A stretch of 64,000 bases of DNA from Taibaiella lutea (GCF_008629695.1 NZ_VWSH01000004.1:124001-188000); one strand, 5' to 3'. Counted from the stretch's first letter, positions 45,694 to 54,331 are shown. Numbers and translations are program-made. Notes: a model not told the origin generated them from the sequence alone.

Positions 45694-48483
45694 TCATTTA
45701 AGCGGTATGGAAAAACGGAACCTGCTTCCTTTCCCAAACTCACTCTCTACAGAGATTTTACCATCATGCCTTTGAATGATTTCGGAGCATAAGTAAAGGC
45801 CGATACCAAAGCCGGAGATGAATTTCCTGCCGTGATCCTCCACTCTGTAATAGCGTTCAAATATTTTATCAAGATCCTCGCTTCTGATTCCCAGGCCTTC
45901 ATCCTTTATAGAAAAGAAAGCCTGATCGTTTTCCTGCCAGCATCTGATTTCAACCAAAGTTCCGTTTGGTGAATATTTTACGGCATTGCTTAAAAGATTA
46001 GAAATGACAGACGATATTTTGTCTTTATCCGCATTAACAAAAACAGGCTCTTTGTTTTCGAAGCGGATATTGTCAACTGCAGTAGTAACTATAGTATCTT
46101 CTATTGTTTCAGCAACTAATTGATTGAGGTCAAATTGTTGTTTAACAATCTGTAGTTTGGATGATTCAAGCCGTGAAATATTAAGAAACCCATTAATCAG
46201 TCCATTCATTTTTTTGACTTGCAAACCTGCTTTACTCAATGTAGACGGGACGAATGGATCTTCGTTCTCCTTAAGTTTAAACTCCAGCATCTGAATGCCA
46301 AGCGTAAGCGATGTAAGCGGTGTTTTTAACTCATGGCTGACCATACCGATAAAATCATTCTTCCGGATCTCATCCATTTTCTGCTCGGTAATGTCTGCCA
46401 TAACGCCGGTAATATAATTGCCGTTTTTTTCATCCCGCACATATTTACCCACAGACCGGACCCAACGCTGTTTCCCGTCATGAAAACCTGTCAAGGGGTA
46501 TTCAACCCTGAAATTCGCAGCATCTGAAAACGATGCATTGACTGCATTTTGTACCATTTGCCGGTATTCCGGCAGAATCTGGGCAATTGCCGCCGGGAAA
46601 GACACTTCTTCGTCTGCAGCAAAACCAAACAACTCATTAAACCTTGCAGAAGCGATTATTTTACCAAGCGTTTCGTCAAGGTGCCAGATGGCCAATTCTC
46701 CCGACTCAATAGCCATCCGCAATGCCTCTTCTGCCTGCTCAATCTTTTGCGCGGCAAGATGTTGTTCCGTAATGTCCATCACCACACCCGTAAATGCCGA
46801 AAAATCACCGGATGGATCAGCCTTCAGGTTTCCTATGGCACGCAACCAGCGCAGGCGTTTGTCGTGCAGGCCTACCACAGGATAAGTTACATCGTAGTCG
46901 CCTCCATGATATATTGCATTTTCCAGTTTGGCAGACACAAAGCCACGATATTCTTCCGTAATTTGTGCAAGAGCCTGCTCAATAGACAGATCTTCTTCGG
47001 GATAATATCCGAATAATTCCTTTAAGCGCGCATCGGTAATAAACTCCCGTGTTACAGAATGAATGAACCATGTACCAAAATTAGCCGCACTGATAGCAAG
47101 CCCTAAGGCAACCTCCCTTTCGTCTATTTTTTGCCTGGCCAGCAACAATTGTTCGTTCACTAAAGCCAGCTCATTATTGGTTGCAGTCAGTTCTTCATTG
47201 GAGGCTGCCTGCTCTTCATTGGTCGCTGCCATTTCCTCATTAATGGCTTGTAGTTCTTCCGAAGTTTTCGCTAATGTTTCCTCCATCTGTTTCCGTTCGG
47301 TAACATCACGCGTAGTGCCTGCTACTGCCTCAACTTCACCATCGTCATTAAGTACAGGTATCAGGATATAATCATAAATCCGCTTGCCTAAAACAGCATG
47401 CGGGAAAGATACTTCACCGCGTACCGGCTGTTTGGTAGCCCTTACCTGGTCAATCTCCCGTTCGTGCATTGCGGCATGCCATTCCTCATAACCATTATCA
47501 CGCAAGCCCTTGCCAATGGCCGTATCCCATGTTTTTCCCCACATGGTCAGCAGAGCGCTGTTGGCATATGTAAAACGATAATCAAGATCCCACACATACA
47601 TCAGGTCAGGAGTACCCGAAGTGATGGTTTCATAAACCCTTTTTTGTTGTTCAGCCTGTTCGCGCGCCTGCTGCAGTTGCTGTTGTACATTGATCATCCC
47701 CGTTACATCAAAGGCGATGACCAGTATGCCGTCCACCTTGTTATATTGATCCCTCCAGGGTTGATAACTAAAACTGAAATAACGATCTTTTGTCGGCCCT
47801 CCTTCATACTCTGCGATTGGGACTAACAATTCATTCATTTCATAAGGTTTGCCATTATGATAAACATCTGACAATATATCCTGCAATGGCGTACCCACAA
47901 GTTCAGGTAAAGCTTCTAAAATGGGCCGCCCCAGTAATTTACGGCCGGGCAATAAAGCCTGATAGGCAGGATTGACCAGTTCATAAACCAGCTCCGGACC
48001 TCTGAGTATACAAACGCCTGCAGGTGCCTGCATAAAAAAGCTTTTGAACCGGTCACGTTCGTATTCAAACGTTGTTCTTGCAGCTTCTGTCTTTTGCAGC
48101 TCTTTTACTTGTTTGGTATTTTCCAACACCCAAACAGCCACTTTACTGACTTTGCCGTCATCGTCTTTTATAGGAGCATAAACAAAATTAACAAAGATCT
48201 TTTCTTCCTGTCCGTGACGGATAAGCATAAGTTCTATCTCATTGGCATAAAAAGCCTCTCCGGTTTTAGCAACGTTTGTCAATGCGGCCTCATAGTACGG
48301 CCGGACCTCGGCAAATGCATCCCAATAAAACCTGCCGAAAACAGCATCATATGGTTTTCCCGCTACTTCCAGAAATTTATCATTGACCATTTCGGCAACA
48401 TAAGTATCCGCATTGAGGATACAAATTCCGATAGGCGCATAAAGCACGGCTTTATATAAGTCTTCTCCGTAAGGTAATTGCAT
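45694..48483 (-). CDS. Multi-PAS sensor histidine kinase
   Basis: 929 residues from MQLPYGEDLYKAVLYAPIGI at 48483. A longer frame from 48525 is rejected because the -7 element lies inside it. There are no membrane segments, so it is a soluble sensor. Five PAS-like domains lie at about 10-125, 140-265, 280-400, 460-580 and 590-705. A coiled-coil linker (about 405-455) is rich in NEE repeats like those in CheB-CheR fusions. HisKA follows (FIGMVSHELKTPLTSLTLGI) and then HATPase_c (N-box NLLSNAVKYSPNG, G1 box KDEGLGI, G2 GFGIGLYL). There is no receiver domain and no adjacent response regulator, so the partner is unknown. Confidence 0.93.
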   Translation of the reverse strand: MQLPYGEDLYKAVLYAPIGICILNADTYVAEMVNDKFLEVAGKPYDAVFGRFYWDAFAEVRPYYEAALTNVAKTGEAFYANEIELMLIRHGQEEKIFVNFVYAPIKDDDGKVSKVAVWVLENTKQVKELQKTEAARTTFEYERDRFKSFFMQAPAGVCILRGPELVYELVNPAYQALLPGRKLLGRPILEALPELVGTPLQDILSDVYHNGKPYEMNELLVPIAEYEGGPTKDRYFSFSYQPWRDQYNKVDGILVIAFDVTGMINVQQQLQQAREQAEQQKRVYETITSGTPDLMYVWDLDYRFTYANSALLTMWGKTWDTAIGKGLRDNGYEEWHAAMHEREIDQVRATKQPVRGEVSFPHAVLGKRIYDYILIPVLNDDGEVEAVAGTTRDVTERKQMEETLAKTSEELQAINEEMAATNEEQAASNEELTATNNELALVNEQLLLARQKIDEREVALGLAISAANFGTWFIHSVTREFITDARLKELFGYYPEEDLSIEQALAQITEEYRGFVSAKLENAIYHGGDYDVTYPVVGLHDKRLRWLRAIGNLKADPSGDFSAFTGVVMDITEQHLAAQKIEQAEEALRMAIESGELAIWHLDETLGKIIASARFNELFGFAADEEVSFPAAIAQILPEYRQMVQNAVNASFSDAANFRVEYPLTGFHDGKQRWVRSVGKYVRDEKNGNYITGVMADITEQKMDEIRKNDFIGMVSHELKTPLTSLTLGIQMLEFKLKENEDPFVPSTLSKAGLQVKKMNGLINGFLNISRLESSKLQIVKQQFDLNQLVAETIEDTIVTTAVDNIRFENKEPVFVNADKDKISSVISNLLSNAVKYSPNGTLVEIRCWQENDQAFFSIKDEGLGIRSEDLDKIFERYYRVEDHGRKFISGFGIGLYLCSEIIQRHDGKISVESEFGKGSRFRFSIPLK

Positions 48484-48512
48484 GAGAAAGGCTGAATGGT
48501 TAAATAGTCTAT

Positions 48513-48520
48513 CAAACGTA
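48513..48520 (-). promoter_or_regulatory. Putative -7 element of the multi-PAS kinase gene
   Basis: TACGTTTG on the minus strand, 30 bases before ATG 48483. It fits TAnnTTTG and settles the start codon. Confidence 0.6.
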
Positions 48521-48684
48521 ACCAAAAATAAATCATTTTGTTTAAAATAAATGGTCTTGTTTCTATGGCTTCAATCTTAGATTTATGTAAAGCAAAACCT
48601 TAATACGGTGACAATAGCATGTCCCTGTCAATAAATAAAAAGTTCTTTAGATGTCGGTAAGATAAAAGTCCTTTATCCCAAAAA

Positions 48685-48730
48685 CAGGTGAAAATACCTG
48701 AATTGGAATATAATGTTGTTTATAGATTTG
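48685..48730 (+). promoter_or_regulatory. Palindromic operator plus -7 box (copy B of a shared promoter architecture)
   Basis: CAGGTGAAAATACCTGA at 48685-48701, then 19 nt, then TATAGATTTG at 48721-48730, 27 bases before the ATG of the 83-aa gene. Core, spacing and -7 decamer are the same as at 14716-14761. Confidence 0.7.
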
Positions 48731-48757
48731 CCTTTGTAAGCAAACTCTTAAAACCTT

Positions 48758-49009
48758 ATGGCTCAACTTGACACTCTAAAAGAGAAATTGTTGCAAATAT
48801 TGAGTAAATACCCCATTGATTCGTACAAAGGAGACGTTCCCATGAGCGTCACACTTAAAAGATATATTTTAGAAATAGAATTTTTAAGAAATGAAACCAT
48901 TACTTTAAAAAAACTGGGACTGGCAGCTATGGAAAGCTGGTCTGTATCTTTAGATGATGTTCAGAAAGTTATTAATGATACTATTCATGAACATTTCAGG
49001 CTGGATTAG
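48758..49009 (+). CDS. Hypothetical protein under the shared operator (83 aa)
   Basis: MAQLDTLKEKLLQILSKYPI ... VINDTIHEHFRLD. Soluble, mostly helical, no Cys, no signal peptide. A clear promoter lies just upstream. I do not recognise the family. Its promoter shares an operator and spacing with the one ahead of the LytTR gene at 14.7 kb, so the two transcripts are probably co-regulated. Confidence 0.8.
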   Translation: MAQLDTLKEKLLQILSKYPIDSYKGDVPMSVTLKRYILEIEFLRNETITLKKLGLAAMESWSVSLDDVQKVINDTIHEHFRLD

Positions 49010-49055
49010 GCCGTATGAGTTTGGTTTTAAACAGGAATAAAATCATTTAACAATT

Positions 49056-49265
49056 TCATCCTTCTAAAGGGGTGTAATCAATCTTTTTTTTCAGGATGTG
49101 AAACTGCAATTTGCATATAGCACATTGGTAGCGTTCAAGAGGGAGCCAACCTAATAAAAATTTTACGAATTTTGATCTGTGTATGCGCTTGTTATAAGTT
49201 TCCTGTTTGCATCTCGGACATTTTCTTGTTATACTCTGTGCTTTTCTTTTCGTCGGTTTATTCAT
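49056..49265 (-). CDS. Small zinc-ribbon protein (69 aa)
   Basis: MNKPTKRKAQSITRKCPRCK, with a second pair in RYQCAICKLQFH. Two CxxC pairs separated by about 29 residues fit a zinc ribbon. The rest is strongly basic (KRIHRSKFVKFLLG), which fits nucleic-acid binding. An alternative Met lies 3 codons upstream. Function unknown. Confidence 0.7.
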   Translation of the reverse strand: MNKPTKRKAQSITRKCPRCKQETYNKRIHRSKFVKFLLGWLPLERYQCAICKLQFHILKKKIDYTPLEG

Positions 49266-49274
49266 TTTCGGCAT

Positions 49275-49549
49275 AGGTCTGTTGAAATGGTTTACTGTTA
49301 CAATATTCTCAAAAACAGGAAGGCACTATTTACGGATGTCCTATGTTATTTTTGATCATATCATGAACCGTTAAAAATAAGTTTCATTTTTTAAAATGGA
49401 AATTTTATTTGCTCTGCCGGAATTTACGGTTGTTGTAATGGGAATTATCAACCCTGAAAAGGGGTATCAGGTTACTGAAAAATAATCCGGCCAGAATCAA
49501 TTCCATGTTGGGACAATGTTTACAAGTCCCGCAAGGACAGTACAAAACA
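49275..49549. other. Intergenic region, nothing recognised
   Basis: About 275 bases with no ORF, ahead of the palindromes and direct repeats that control the SDR gene. Confidence 0.4.
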
Positions 49550-49597
49550 AGATAGGGTATAAACCCTATCTTTTAACGATGGGTTTACACCCTATCG
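49550..49597. promoter_or_regulatory. Pair of related palindromes upstream of the SDR gene
   Basis: AGATAGGGT-ATAA-ACCCTATCT (49550-49571, perfect 9-bp arms) is followed by CGATGGGT ... ACCCTATCG (49578-49597, one bulge). The centres are about 27 bases apart. Candidate operator pair. Confidence 0.5.
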
Positions 49598-49645
49598 ATG
49601 TTATGTTTCATGCTCCAAACAGCATATAGTCCCAATTAAAAAGAA

Positions 49646-49712
49646 TGACTTTTTAAACAAAGTAATTTGACTTTTTAAACAAAGTGAGTCTGTTGAGCGC
49701 TTGTTAGTTTTG
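49646..49712 (+). promoter_or_regulatory. AraC-type direct repeats and promoter of the SDR gene
   Basis: An 18-base direct repeat TGACTTTTTAAACAAAGT occurs at 49646-49663 and 49668-49685 (22-base period). It is followed by the -7 box TAGTTTTG at 49705-49712. Direct half-sites about two helical turns apart next to the -33 region are the classic layout for AraC-family activators, and an AraC-type gene lies just downstream. Confidence 0.65.
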
Positions 49713-49733
49713 CATTATAAAAAAAACTACAAG

Positions 49734-50756
49734 ATGAAATTAAAAGACAATTATAACGGAGCATTGCAACAACCCATCAACTCCGGATTCAATGCAGCAT
49801 CAACTGCTGCCGGTGTAATAAAAGACATTCGCCTTGATGGCAAAACAACTATTGTTACCGGCGGCTATGCCGGAATAGGTTTGGAGACTGTAAAAACTTT
49901 TGTAGCAGCAGGTGCAAAAGTAATTGTACCTGCCCGCGATGTAGAAAAAGCCGCAAATAACTTAGCAGGAATTTCTGATGTAATGGTGGAAAAAATGGAC
50001 CTTATGGATCCGGATTCTATCAATGCCTTCGCAGAAAAGTTTCTTGCAGCAAATGAACGACTCCATATTCTTGCTAACAATGCCGGTATTATGTGGGTGC
50101 CGCTGCAACGCGATAAGCGGGGCTATGAATCGCAATTCTCGACCAATCATCTCGGACATTTTCAGTTAACGGCAAAACTTTGGCCTGCCTTGAAGAGGGC
50201 AGATGGTGCAAGAGTTGTCAATGTTTCATCTTACGGGCATCAGATAGCTCCCTTTAATTTTGAAGATCCCAATTTCCTGAAAAGAGAATATGAAACATTG
50301 CAGGGATATGGACAGTCCAAAACTGCCAATAATCTTTTTACTGTCGAACTCGACCATCGCGGAAAGACTTTTGGTGTACGCGCCTATGCTTTGCACCCGG
50401 GTTCTGTGAACGGAACCGATCTTGGCAGAGTGGCTCCTATGTCATTATTTCAGCAGATGGGTACCCATGATGCAGACGGAAACATATTCTCCGAAGTGGC
50501 TGCAAAACTAAAAAATGTGGAACAAGGCGCTGCGACATCTGTCTGGTGTGCTGTCAGTCCGCAACTGAAAGACATAGGCGGTGTGTATTGTGAAGATGGA
50601 GATATAGCCGTAATTGATAACGGAGATATGGAACACAATTTTGATGATCCTTCAACATTAAGAGGTGTAAAACCTTATTCATTAGATGTTGAAAATGCAA
50701 AGAGATTATGGAAGCTAAGTGAAGAACTGACCGGAATATCATTTCCCGTTAATTAG
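49734..50756 (+). CDS. Short-chain dehydrogenase/reductase (retinol-dehydrogenase-like SDR)
   Basis: 340 residues from MKLKDNYNGALQQPINSGFN at 49734; an earlier in-frame start at 49701 lies upstream of the -7 box. The Rossmann motif is TGGYAGIG (TGxxxGIG), with NNAG in ILANNAGIMWVP, catalytic Ser in VVNVSSYG, and YGQSKTAN giving the YxxxK pair. The extended form with an N-terminal lead-in and about 340 residues resembles the retinol dehydrogenase/WWOX-type SDRs common in bacteria. NAD(P)-dependent oxidation or reduction of an unknown small molecule in the cytosol. It is probably activated by the AraC-type protein encoded next. Confidence 0.92.
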   Translation: MKLKDNYNGALQQPINSGFNAASTAAGVIKDIRLDGKTTIVTGGYAGIGLETVKTFVAAGAKVIVPARDVEKAANNLAGISDVMVEKMDLMDPDSINAFAEKFLAANERLHILANNAGIMWVPLQRDKRGYESQFSTNHLGHFQLTAKLWPALKRADGARVVNVSSYGHQIAPFNFEDPNFLKREYETLQGYGQSKTANNLFTVELDHRGKTFGVRAYALHPGSVNGTDLGRVAPMSLFQQMGTHDADGNIFSEVAAKLKNVEQGAATSVWCAVSPQLKDIGGVYCEDGDIAVIDNGDMEHNFDDPSTLRGVKPYSLDVENAKRLWKLSEELTGISFPVN

Positions 50757-50764
50757 AATAGGTA

Positions 50765-50794
50765 TTGCCTGCTCAGCAGCTTGCGTTATTTTTG
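50765..50794 (+). promoter_or_regulatory. Promoter of the AraC-family gene
   Basis: TTG at 50765-50767, a 19-base spacer, then TATTTTTG at 50787-50794, matching the Bacteroidota -33/-7 pattern. The ATG follows 12 bases later. Confidence 0.6.
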
Positions 50795-50805
50795 CAAAAG
50801 GTTTT

Positions 50806-51621
50806 ATGCTTATGGAATTTGAAACAAAATATATAACCGACGATATAAAGCTCACACATTTTGAAGGAAAGCCCTTCAAAACAGAAGTGATATTTGAACA
50901 TCATATCCTGGTCTGGTTCATTTCGGGTGAGACAAAAATTATTCAGGCCGAAGAAACGCATACTTTCAATGCCGGAGATATTTTTCTGATTCCGCGCAAC
51001 CAGTTGGCAACTGTTATCAATTATCCCAAAGATGGGAAACCACATAAAACAGTGGCCATGCATCTTACGAAGGAAAGGCTGGAAGCATTTTATTCAAGGC
51101 ATAAGGCAACAGGTAAAATGCAGCCGCTTCAGAAAGTATATCATTTTTCAAACCATCTCTTACTGGAAAGTTGCATGGCATCATTGATTCCTTATTTTGA
51201 TCTCGGTCCAGATTTGCCTCCCGATATAGCGGTTATAAAGATTGAAGAAGCCATCAGCATACTAAGGTCCATAAATAAAAATGTGGATGGCTTGCTGGCT
51301 AATTTTGAAGACCCGGGTAAGATTAACCTTACCACTTTTATGGAACGTCATTATATGCTTAATATGACGATGGAGCGCTTTGGCTATCATACAGGACGCA
51401 GCGTTTCGACCTTCAGAAGGGATTTTAAAAAAGCATTTAATACCACGCCGCAAAAATGGCTTACGGGCAAGCGGCTGGAACTGGCACATTATCATATAGC
51501 CGAAAAGCAAAGAAGGCCTGTTGATGTTTATGTTGAAGCAGGCTTTGAAAACCTCTCGCATTTTTCCTATGCTTTTAAGAACCGTTTCGGATATTCACCG
51601 CAATCTTTATCTGATAAATAG
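50806..51621 (+). CDS. AraC-family transcriptional regulator
   Basis: 271 residues (a second Met is 2 codons in). The N-terminal cupin-like sensor region (about 15-110) has HHILVWFISGETKII and FNAGDIFLIPRNQLATV. The C-terminal AraC helix-turn-helix pair (about 170-271) shows MTMERFGYHTGRSVSTFRRD, FKKAFNTTPQKWLTGKRLEL and VYVEAGFENLSHFSYAFKNR. It lies 50 bases after the SDR gene and has its own promoter. The direct repeats ahead of the SDR gene are its probable target (inference). Ligand unknown. Confidence 0.93.
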   Translation: MLMEFETKYITDDIKLTHFEGKPFKTEVIFEHHILVWFISGETKIIQAEETHTFNAGDIFLIPRNQLATVINYPKDGKPHKTVAMHLTKERLEAFYSRHKATGKMQPLQKVYHFSNHLLLESCMASLIPYFDLGPDLPPDIAVIKIEEAISILRSINKNVDGLLANFEDPGKINLTTFMERHYMLNMTMERFGYHTGRSVSTFRRDFKKAFNTTPQKWLTGKRLELAHYHIAEKQRRPVDVYVEAGFENLSHFSYAFKNRFGYSPQSLSDK

Positions 51622-51692
51622 TAGTTGTTATTTTAACAAGATTCATTCAAACCAATTATTTTGTACGGTTGTTTTCTTCTTAAAACCATTTT

Positions 51693-52166
51693 ATGTCAGC
51701 AAACAAAAGAACAGATACAGGTTCAAGATTAATAAACGCACCGGCAGCAGTTATATATGAAGCTTACCTGAACCCTGAATCTGTCATGTCATGGCGACCG
51801 CCGGAAGGTATGAAGTGTGAAATATTTGAATTCAACCCGCATCAGGGAGGGATATTTAAAATGTGTTTCAGCTTTATAGATGAACACCACGATACGCCCG
51901 GAAAAACCACAGCGCATGCCGATGTCTTCAGCGGTATATTTGAAGAGCTTAAAGAAGACAGAAAGATTGTTGAAGCGGTTAATTTTGAATCGGATAATTC
52001 TGCCTTTGCCGGCACCATGAAAGTCATTACCCAACTTGAAACTGTGCCGCATGGAACTTTCGTAACAATCAGATGTGAGGACGTTCCATCAGGTATAAAA
52101 GAGTCTGACCATCAAAAGGGCATTCAGTCTACACTCGAAAACCTTGCAAAGTTTACGGAACAATAG
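51693..52166 (+). CDS. SRPBCC/AHSA1-family protein
   Basis: 157 residues with the typical START-like beginning SRLINAPAAVIYEAYLNPES, the VMSWRPPEGMK segment, a central strand run (GTMKVITQLETVPHGTFVTI) and a closing helix (DHQKGIQSTLENLAKFTEQ). This helix-grip fold binds hydrophobic ligands or acts as an Hsp90 co-chaperone-like domain. It probably belongs with the SDR/AraC group. Specific role unknown. Confidence 0.88.
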   Translation: MSANKRTDTGSRLINAPAAVIYEAYLNPESVMSWRPPEGMKCEIFEFNPHQGGIFKMCFSFIDEHHDTPGKTTAHADVFSGIFEELKEDRKIVEAVNFESDNSAFAGTMKVITQLETVPHGTFVTIRCEDVPSGIKESDHQKGIQSTLENLAKFTEQ

Positions 52167-52183
52167 AATGTGGTATTTAATAA

Positions 52184-52211
52184 AAAAAGGCGCTCCCTAA
52201 AGAGTGCCTTA
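52184..52211 (+). terminator. Terminator after the SRPBCC gene
   Basis: AAGGCGCTC / GAGTGCCTT with a 6-nt loop, flanked by A and T tracts. A second hairpin, AAGGCACAT / ATGTGCCTT, lies at 52292-52317 in the same 330-base gap. No gene is seen in the gap. Confidence 0.75.
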
Positions 52212-52494
52212 AAAAAAAGTAAGTATGAAAAAGCAAAGGTAAGAACTTCTTGTAAAAAAATAGTTAATTAATTTTTACCAAATTATTAAATAAGGCACAT
52301 TTTTTTGAATGTGCCTTTCCCGTATATGGCAATTTCAAAAACTTATCAGAATGCTTTTGCAAATGATATAATCAATTATTTCATAGACATTTTATTCAAA
52401 ATGATGTGTGTGTGGTTTTAACAAAATTTATCTAAACCAATCATTTCCTGTGGTTGTAATAATGTCTCAAAACTAAATTCAAAAAACCAATTTT

Positions 52495-53334
52495 ATGAGA
52501 ACACAACACAGAAGTTACAACCGTGGTAACGAAGGAAATCAAAATGGCCGTTATTCATCTTCCAACGGCCGCGACAATTACAACAATCGTTATGAAGGAC
52601 AATATAACGATCAGGATGATTACGAAGATAGCTATGATACTCAAAACCGGTATGATGATGAATATGATGAGTATAATAATTATGGGAACAGGTATGACGA
52701 AAATGACAGCAATGAAAATTATGGCGGCGACAGGAACAGGCAATATTCATCTATGAATGACAGGAATGATATGAACCGCACATACAGAGGTGGAAGCGAT
52801 TCCTACAGCAATGGAGGATGGGACAATAATGATAATGGCCGTAGCCGTAATTATAACAGCAATAATAACTTATATAGCAGCTACAATAACAACAACGACC
52901 ATAACGAAAGATATGGCAGGAATAATAACGGCAATGATCGTAATTATAGCAATGGCAGCTATGATCAGGGCAGAAACTATTCCGATGGTAATCGTTATGG
53001 AGGCAATTCTTACGGCAACAACAAGCGTTATAATGATGACTACAACAGTGGCAGATATGGTCGCGGTAACTCTATGAGTCATAATAATGACCGCTGGAAT
53101 AATAATGAAGGTAATCGTCAGGACGATCAATCTATGCACAGAAGAGATGGCCGCATGGATTCTTCAATGAACGAAAATTCATCATCTTATGGTAACCGTT
53201 CCGGCAATTCATGGAGAAGCGCGCAGGGCATGTCGTCAAGAGCAAGACGTGGCTTTGGCGGCAATAACTCAAGCATGGAACGTGATAATTTCAATACTTC
53301 CCAAAGCGGAAGAACAACAAGAAACAACAGATAA
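52495..53334 (+). CDS. Prion-like low-complexity protein rich in Asn, Tyr, Gly, Asp and Arg (279 aa)
   Basis: Starts MRTQHRSYNRGNEGNQNGRY and ends TSQSGRTTRNNR. Almost every residue is N, Y, G, D, R, S, E or Q; there are no Cys, hardly any aliphatic residues and no signal peptide. Tyr and Arg alternate through spacers of N, G and S, the sticker-and-spacer composition known from eukaryotic prion-like RNA-binding proteins that phase-separate. There is no folded domain. Nearby genes resemble stress-response genes, which suggests a role in desiccation or general stress (inference). A terminator hairpin follows at 53342-53369. Confidence 0.85.
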   Translation: MRTQHRSYNRGNEGNQNGRYSSSNGRDNYNNRYEGQYNDQDDYEDSYDTQNRYDDEYDEYNNYGNRYDENDSNENYGGDRNRQYSSMNDRNDMNRTYRGGSDSYSNGGWDNNDNGRSRNYNSNNNLYSSYNNNNDHNERYGRNNNGNDRNYSNGSYDQGRNYSDGNRYGGNSYGNNKRYNDDYNSGRYGRGNSMSHNNDRWNNNEGNRQDDQSMHRRDGRMDSSMNENSSSYGNRSGNSWRSAQGMSSRARRGFGGNNSSMERDNFNTSQSGRTTRNNR

Positions 53335-53341
53335 TATGATA

Positions 53342-53374
53342 ATGGTTGCCTTTTGAGGAAGGCAACCATATTTT
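53342..53374 (+). terminator. Terminator after the prion-like gene
   Basis: ATGGTTGCCTT / AAGGCAACCAT, 11-bp perfect stem, 6-nt loop, followed by ATTTTG. Confidence 0.85.
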
Positions 53375-53413
53375 GTTTTAAAACCATTAAATCCCCTTAA
53401 TTTTTTTATTGAT

Positions 53414-54037
53414 ATGGAGACAAATAAAACTGCTGCCACAACTGCAAAATCAAATGCAGATAGCCTGAAAAAAAGCAGCAATAGCAAGAGTACTGTAAAG
53501 CATAAAAAGGAAGAGCCTCTGGAGCAATTTTTTATCGATGCACTGAAAGATATGTATTGGGCGGAAAAAGCAATTGTTGAATCACTTCCGAAAATGAGAG
53601 ATGCAGCTACTACCGAAGAATTGAAAGAGGCCTTCGAAGATCATGAATTGCAAACCCGCAAACATATTTCAAGGCTGGAAAAAGTATTTGAAGAAACAGG
53701 GCAAAAGGCAGAAGCTAAGAAGTGTGAGGCAATGGCCGGCATTCTTAAAGAGTGTGAAGAAATAAAGAATTCTACACCCGAAGGAACTATGACACGCGAT
53801 GCTGCATTGATCATAGCCGCGCAGAAAGTAGAACACTACGAGATAGCGTCTTATGGTGGCCTGGTACAATTGGCATTGACACTTAACTACAATAAAGCGG
53901 CCGACCTTTTAAATAAAACCCTTGCCGAAGAAGAAGAGACCGATGAAGCGCTTACCGACGTTGCAGAAAGCTATATAAATTTTGAAGCTTCCCGGGAAGG
54001 CGACGAGGAAGAAGAAAGCGAAACCGCTGCTTATTGA
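53414..54037 (+). CDS. YciE/DUF892 ferritin-like protein
   Basis: 207 residues. A disordered Lys/Ser/Thr-rich head of about 35 residues precedes the DUF892 four-helix bundle: LEQFFIDALKDMYWAEKAIV, FEDHELQTRKHISRLEKVFE, QKVEHYEIASYGGLVQLA, AEEEETDEALTDVAESYINF. The repeated Glu/His pairs in the helices are those of ferritin-like di-iron sites. YciE/YciF proteins are linked to general stress in enterobacteria. The acidic tail (EGDEEEESE) is extra. Its neighbours fit a stress cluster. Confidence 0.92.
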   Translation: METNKTAATTAKSNADSLKKSSNSKSTVKHKKEEPLEQFFIDALKDMYWAEKAIVESLPKMRDAATTEELKEAFEDHELQTRKHISRLEKVFEETGQKAEAKKCEAMAGILKECEEIKNSTPEGTMTRDAALIIAAQKVEHYEIASYGGLVQLALTLNYNKAADLLNKTLAEEEETDEALTDVAESYINFEASREGDEEEESETAAY

Positions 54038-54072
54038 TTTAAACTAACCATTTAACTACAAACATAAATTTT

Positions 54073-54306
54073 ATGAAAAGGATATTTTTAATGTTGTGCG
54101 GATGTATGTTGTTTACTTCTCTTTCATTTGCCCAACAGGATTCTACAGGGATGAACGGGAAAAATAAATCTGCCAAAAAGCATAACAGCAGCACCTCCAC
54201 ACAGAACGACACAAGCAAAAAGGATTCCTCTAAGAAAATGAAGCGAAATGATAAAAAAGGAGGAATGAATAATAACCTTGACAGTACTGCTACAATGGAA
54301 AGATAA
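54073..54306 (+). CDS. Small secreted Lys/Ser/Asn-rich protein (77 aa)
   Basis: Signal peptide MKRIFLMLCGCMLFTSLSFA, cleaved before QQDSTG, followed by about 55 basic, disordered residues (KKDSSKKMKRNDKKGG). It lies 35 bases after the DUF892 gene and ends at a strong terminator, so it is co-transcribed with it. Function unknown. Confidence 0.75.
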   Translation: MKRIFLMLCGCMLFTSLSFAQQDSTGMNGKNKSAKKHNSSTSTQNDTSKKDSSKKMKRNDKKGGMNNNLDSTATMER

Positions 54307-54331
54307 ATAAAGTATCCCTGTTTTAAAAGTT

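Noticed and set aside
48484-48525. Longer start of the multi-PAS kinase
   Set aside because: The -7 element at 48513-48520 falls inside the extension.
52523-53139. Ile/Met/Thr-rich ORFs on both strands across the prion-like gene
   Set aside because: They are frame shadows of the low-complexity gene, whose frame is the longest and has a following terminator.
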